A stretch of 48,611 bases of DNA from positions 1 to 48,611 of the forward strand of contig JAJYFM010000006.1 of the NCBI GenBank assembly GCA_021790895.1, given 5' to 3'. Within the stretch, counting starts at the first letter, position 1, and every line of letters begins with the position of its first letter. This stretch comes from a bacterium (GTDB taxonomy: Bacteria; Vulcanimicrobiota; Vulcanimicrobiia; Vulcanimicrobiales; Vulcanimicrobiaceae). Under the pieces are notes generated by a model. The model saw only the letters and a program-made list of their open reading frames with translations, had not been told where the DNA came from and did no database searches. The translations under genes and the position numbers were made by a program. Below are positions 46,086 through 48,611 of this stretch, piece after piece.

Positions 46086-47588
46086 TTAGGGTTTGTAGCC
46101 CGCTACCGCGGCAACGGTGACGGCGGAGGCCTTGTTCGGCCCAAGCCCGCCGCGGATATAGCTGATGACGGCAGCGATATCCTTATTCGAGAGCGTGCCT
46201 TTCCAGGCGGGCATCTGTCCGTTGAAGGCGGCGCCGTTGACGGTGATCGCGCCGCTCTTGCCGTCGAGGAGCACCCCGATGACCGCGTGCGGATCCGCGG
46301 TGACGAACGGGTTCCCGGCGAGCGGCGGAATCGCTCCGGGCTGCCCCATACCGTTGGCGGCGTGGCATCCGGCGCAGTTGCTGGAATAGACCGTTGCGCC
46401 CGCGGCGATTAAGGGGTTTGCCGCCGAGGCGGAGGCGCCGGCGGGGGCCGCTGCTGCGCCTGGGGCACTTGCCGGGGCGGCAGCGCTCGGTGCATTCGCC
46501 GTTGCGAGCACCTGCGCTTGGCTCAGCGAAGGCGGCGCGGCGGCCTGCTTCGCTTGAATCGCGATCTGGCTATAGATCGAGAGCCCGACGATGGCGACGA
46601 GTGCGACGACCGTGCTGACCATCAGACCGCCGCGCGAGGCAATCGAACGCGTCGTGCTGCGGTCGAGCCACGGAATCGCAATGACGACGATCAGGAAGAG
46701 CGTCGGAACGACGATCGTCGCGAGGAGATCGAGCGAGGGCGGCACGACGGTGAGCAGCCCGAAGAGCGCGAGGAAGTACCACGCCGGATACGGGATGAAC
46801 GAGGTGTTCGTCGGGTCGGCCTTCACATCGAGGAAGGGCGGCGCGATGAACGCGAGTGCAACGATAATCGCGAAGATGATCAGCGAGACGAAGCCGTCCA
46901 TGAACATCTGGTCGGGCCAGAAGCGGCCGTTCTTCAGTTTGCGGGGATCCTCGGAGATCGGGCCGGCGGGGCCGTTCCAGCGGAAGATGGCAAGGTGAGC
47001 GCCGACCAGCAAGACCATAACGGCCGGCATCAACCAGACGTGGAGACCGAAGAAACGATTGATCGTCTCGGTGCCCATCGCGCCGCCGCCCTGGGCGATC
47101 TGCTGAATGAGCGGGCCGGCGATCGGTGCGGTGCCGGTAATATTCAGTGCGACCTGCGAGGCGAAGTAGGCGTCCATATCCCACGGTAGCAGGTAGCCGG
47201 TCAACCCGAGCACGAGCGTCACCAGCAATAAGATGACGCCGACGACCCACTGCAACTCGCGGGGAGATTTATAGGCACCCCAGACGAGCACTTGCAGTAA
47301 GTGCAAGAAGACGAGCGCAATCATTGCCGACGCGCCCCAATAGTGAATCGCCAGAATTAAATGCGGCCAAAAATGCGTGTAGATCCACGCCGTCGATTCC
47401 CACGCCGTGTTCGCCGACGGCGCGTAGAAGAATGTCAAGAAAATACCGGTGACGATTTGGAGGATCATCGCGAAGACGGTCGCGCTTCCAAATACGTACC
47501 AGTAGCTCGCTCCGCCCGGGATGTCTTCGACGAGGAATTCTTTCGTCATCGAAATGAAGCCGGTACGAGATTCAATCCAGTTCAGCAT
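46086..47588 (-). CDS. cytochrome b (b6f/bc-type) fused to C-terminal cytochrome c
   Basis: HYWGASAMIALVFLHLLQV...LTGYLLPWDMDAYFASQV...HVWLMPAVMVLLVGAHL; PYPAWYFLALFGLL; Ala/Pro linker; NCAGCHAANGMGQPGAIPPLAGNPFV...MPAWKGTLSNKDIAAVISYIR. Confidence 0.94.
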   Translation of the reverse strand: MLNWIESRTGFISMTKEFLVEDIPGGASYWYVFGSATVFAMILQIVTGIFLTFFYAPSANTAWESTAWIYTHFWPHLILAIHYWGASAMIALVFLHLLQVLVWGAYKSPRELQWVVGVILLLVTLVLGLTGYLLPWDMDAYFASQVALNITGTAPIAGPLIQQIAQGGGAMGTETINRFFGLHVWLMPAVMVLLVGAHLAIFRWNGPAGPISEDPRKLKNGRFWPDQMFMDGFVSLIIFAIIVALAFIAPPFLDVKADPTNTSFIPYPAWYFLALFGLLTVVPPSLDLLATIVVPTLFLIVVIAIPWLDRSTTRSIASRGGLMVSTVVALVAIVGLSIYSQIAIQAKQAAAPPSLSQAQVLATANAPSAAAPASAPGAAAAPAGASASAANPLIAAGATVYSSNCAGCHAANGMGQPGAIPPLAGNPFVTADPHAVIGVLLDGKSGAITVNGAAFNGQMPAWKGTLSNKDIAAVISYIRGGLGPNKASAVTVAAVAGYKP

Positions 47589-47616
47589 GTCGCTCTTCCT
47601 TGTGACTTTCGTGCAG

Positions 47617-48312
47617 CTACGCGAGATAGGAAACGACGATGCGGTCGGGCGTCGTCGAGCGGTAGTGAATCCACATCACCTCTGCCTGGCCGCTTTGATC
47701 GCGCAGCGGCAATGGGTCGAGCCCGCGCGGTGCGGGGCCGGCTTCATGCGTACCGTCGAAATTAAACTGCGAACCGTGGCAAGGGCAGAGGAACTTGTTC
47801 GTGTCGCCGTTCCAGTTGAAGCGACAACCGAGGTGTGGGCAGATCGGCGACATAATGACGAAGTTCATCGTAATGACGTCGTAGGGAACGCCTGCCGGTG
47901 AACCTTTCTGAAAGAGGTTCGGGCGTTTTGCTTCAAATTTTGCAGGGTCGACTTTAATGCCCCAGACGTACTCCGGCGAATCTTGCTCGGGAAGGTAGTT
48001 GTCCTTGCCTTTGAGCGTGAAATCGAGTTTGATCGGCGTCTTGGTCGCGCTGTCGAGTTGCGCGAATTCTTTCGGGTCGAGCGGAGACCAAATTCCCTTC
48101 GAGTTTGCGTCGGGAATCAGCGAGCCGACGATGGGGATTGCCAGCGAAAGGCCGATAACTCCACCGATCGCGAGGGTGGCGTTCGCCATAAAGCGTCGGC
48201 GGGTGATCTCTTCGGGGGTTCCGGGGTCGTCGTAGGCGCTGGGCGCGCCACGGTGGACGCCCGATGAGGCGTCTCCAGCTTTCGACACGATGCTCTCCTG
48301 CAAATTTATCAA
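47617..48312 (-). CDS. Rieske iron-sulfur protein of the cytochrome bc/b6f-type complex
   Basis: RRRFMANATLAIGGVIGLSLAIPIVGSL (Tat-like N-terminus); CPHLGCRFNWNGDTNKFLCPCHGSQFNFDG. Start uncertain. Confidence 0.93.
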   Translation of the reverse strand: MINLQESIVSKAGDASSGVHRGAPSAYDDPGTPEEITRRRFMANATLAIGGVIGLSLAIPIVGSLIPDANSKGIWSPLDPKEFAQLDSATKTPIKLDFTLKGKDNYLPEQDSPEYVWGIKVDPAKFEAKRPNLFQKGSPAGVPYDVITMNFVIMSPICPHLGCRFNWNGDTNKFLCPCHGSQFNFDGTHEAGPAPRGLDPLPLRDQSGQAEVMWIHYRSTTPDRIVVSYLA

Positions 48313-48386
48313 TGAGGGTGATATGGGCGGATTCTACCCGCACCCGGGGTGGCCTCCCTACGACTAGCGGCGTCTTGCCTCGGGGG

Positions 48387-48611
48387 TTAGACCTTGTAGC
48401 TGTGAAGGCCGCTGATCCAGATGTTGACGCCGAGATAGCAGAAGATGATCGAGACGAAACCGATCACGCTCACCCAGCTGGTACGGAGCCCGCGCCATTG
48501 ATTGCGGGTGTGGAGATGCATGTACGCTGCATAGATGATCCACGAAAGGAGCGCTGCAGTCTCCTTCGGGTCCCACTGCCAGTAGGCACCCCATGCTTCC
48601 TTCGCCCACAT
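48387..48611 (-). CDS. ccsA: cytochrome c biogenesis protein CcsA (N-terminus cut by window edge)
   Basis: WAKEAWGAYWQWDPKETAALLSWIIYAAYMHLH is the CcsA WWD-region signature. Confidence 0.88.
   Translation of the reverse strand: MWAKEAWGAYWQWDPKETAALLSWIIYAAYMHLHTRNQWRGLRTSWVSVIGFVSIIFCYLGVNIWISGLHSYKV

Noticed and set aside
1-48611. CRISPR arrays, rRNA, tRNA, prophage or transposase genes
   Set aside because: No regularly spaced repeats, no cloverleaf or rRNA-like stretch noticed by eye, and no transposase/integrase motifs in any ORF. A tRNAscan/Infernal run would be needed to exclude small RNAs formally.

Overview
High-GC bacterial chromosomal window with dense housekeeping and energy-metabolism gene content. 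I found no convincing phage, transposon, CRISPR, rRNA or tRNA. Lineage cannot be fixed from the sequence; an uncultured high-GC phylum is plausible. From left to right: truncated pnp; ggt; split transketolase; rpsO; a MazE/MazF-like toxin-antitoxin pair; small oxidoreductase genes; a PAS/GAF histidine kinase facing a PAS-GGDEF cyclase; a formate dehydrogenase locus (MFS antiporter-like, fdhA, fdhB, nrfD-like, fdhD); an FTR1-like membrane protein coupled to a YncE/phosphoesterase; ilvE; a BMP-type nucleoside ABC operon ending in a class A beta-lactamase-like gene; DUF5069-arginase; TonB-like; glutaredoxin; a compact tetrapyrrole operon with an embedded mobA; ArnT-like glycosyltransferase; PhzF; two unknown secreted proteins; Rieske/cytochrome b-c; and truncated ccsA. 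Strongest findings: (1) the formate dehydrogenase is split in the ORF track only by an in-frame UGA at the selenocysteine position, followed at 11 nt by a perfect 7-bp hairpin with a GGUCU loop, i.e. a SECIS; (2) one ORF fuses a Met8/CysG-N-like domain, HemC and a shortened HemD-like domain, while a full HemD is fused to CobA in the same operon; (3) cytochrome b is fused to a C-terminal cytochrome c and has PAWY in place of PEWY; (4) a DJ-1/PfpI paralogue has Gly in place of the nucleophilic Cys; (5) the histidine kinase ends in a receiver-like domain that seems to lack the phospho-acceptor Asp.
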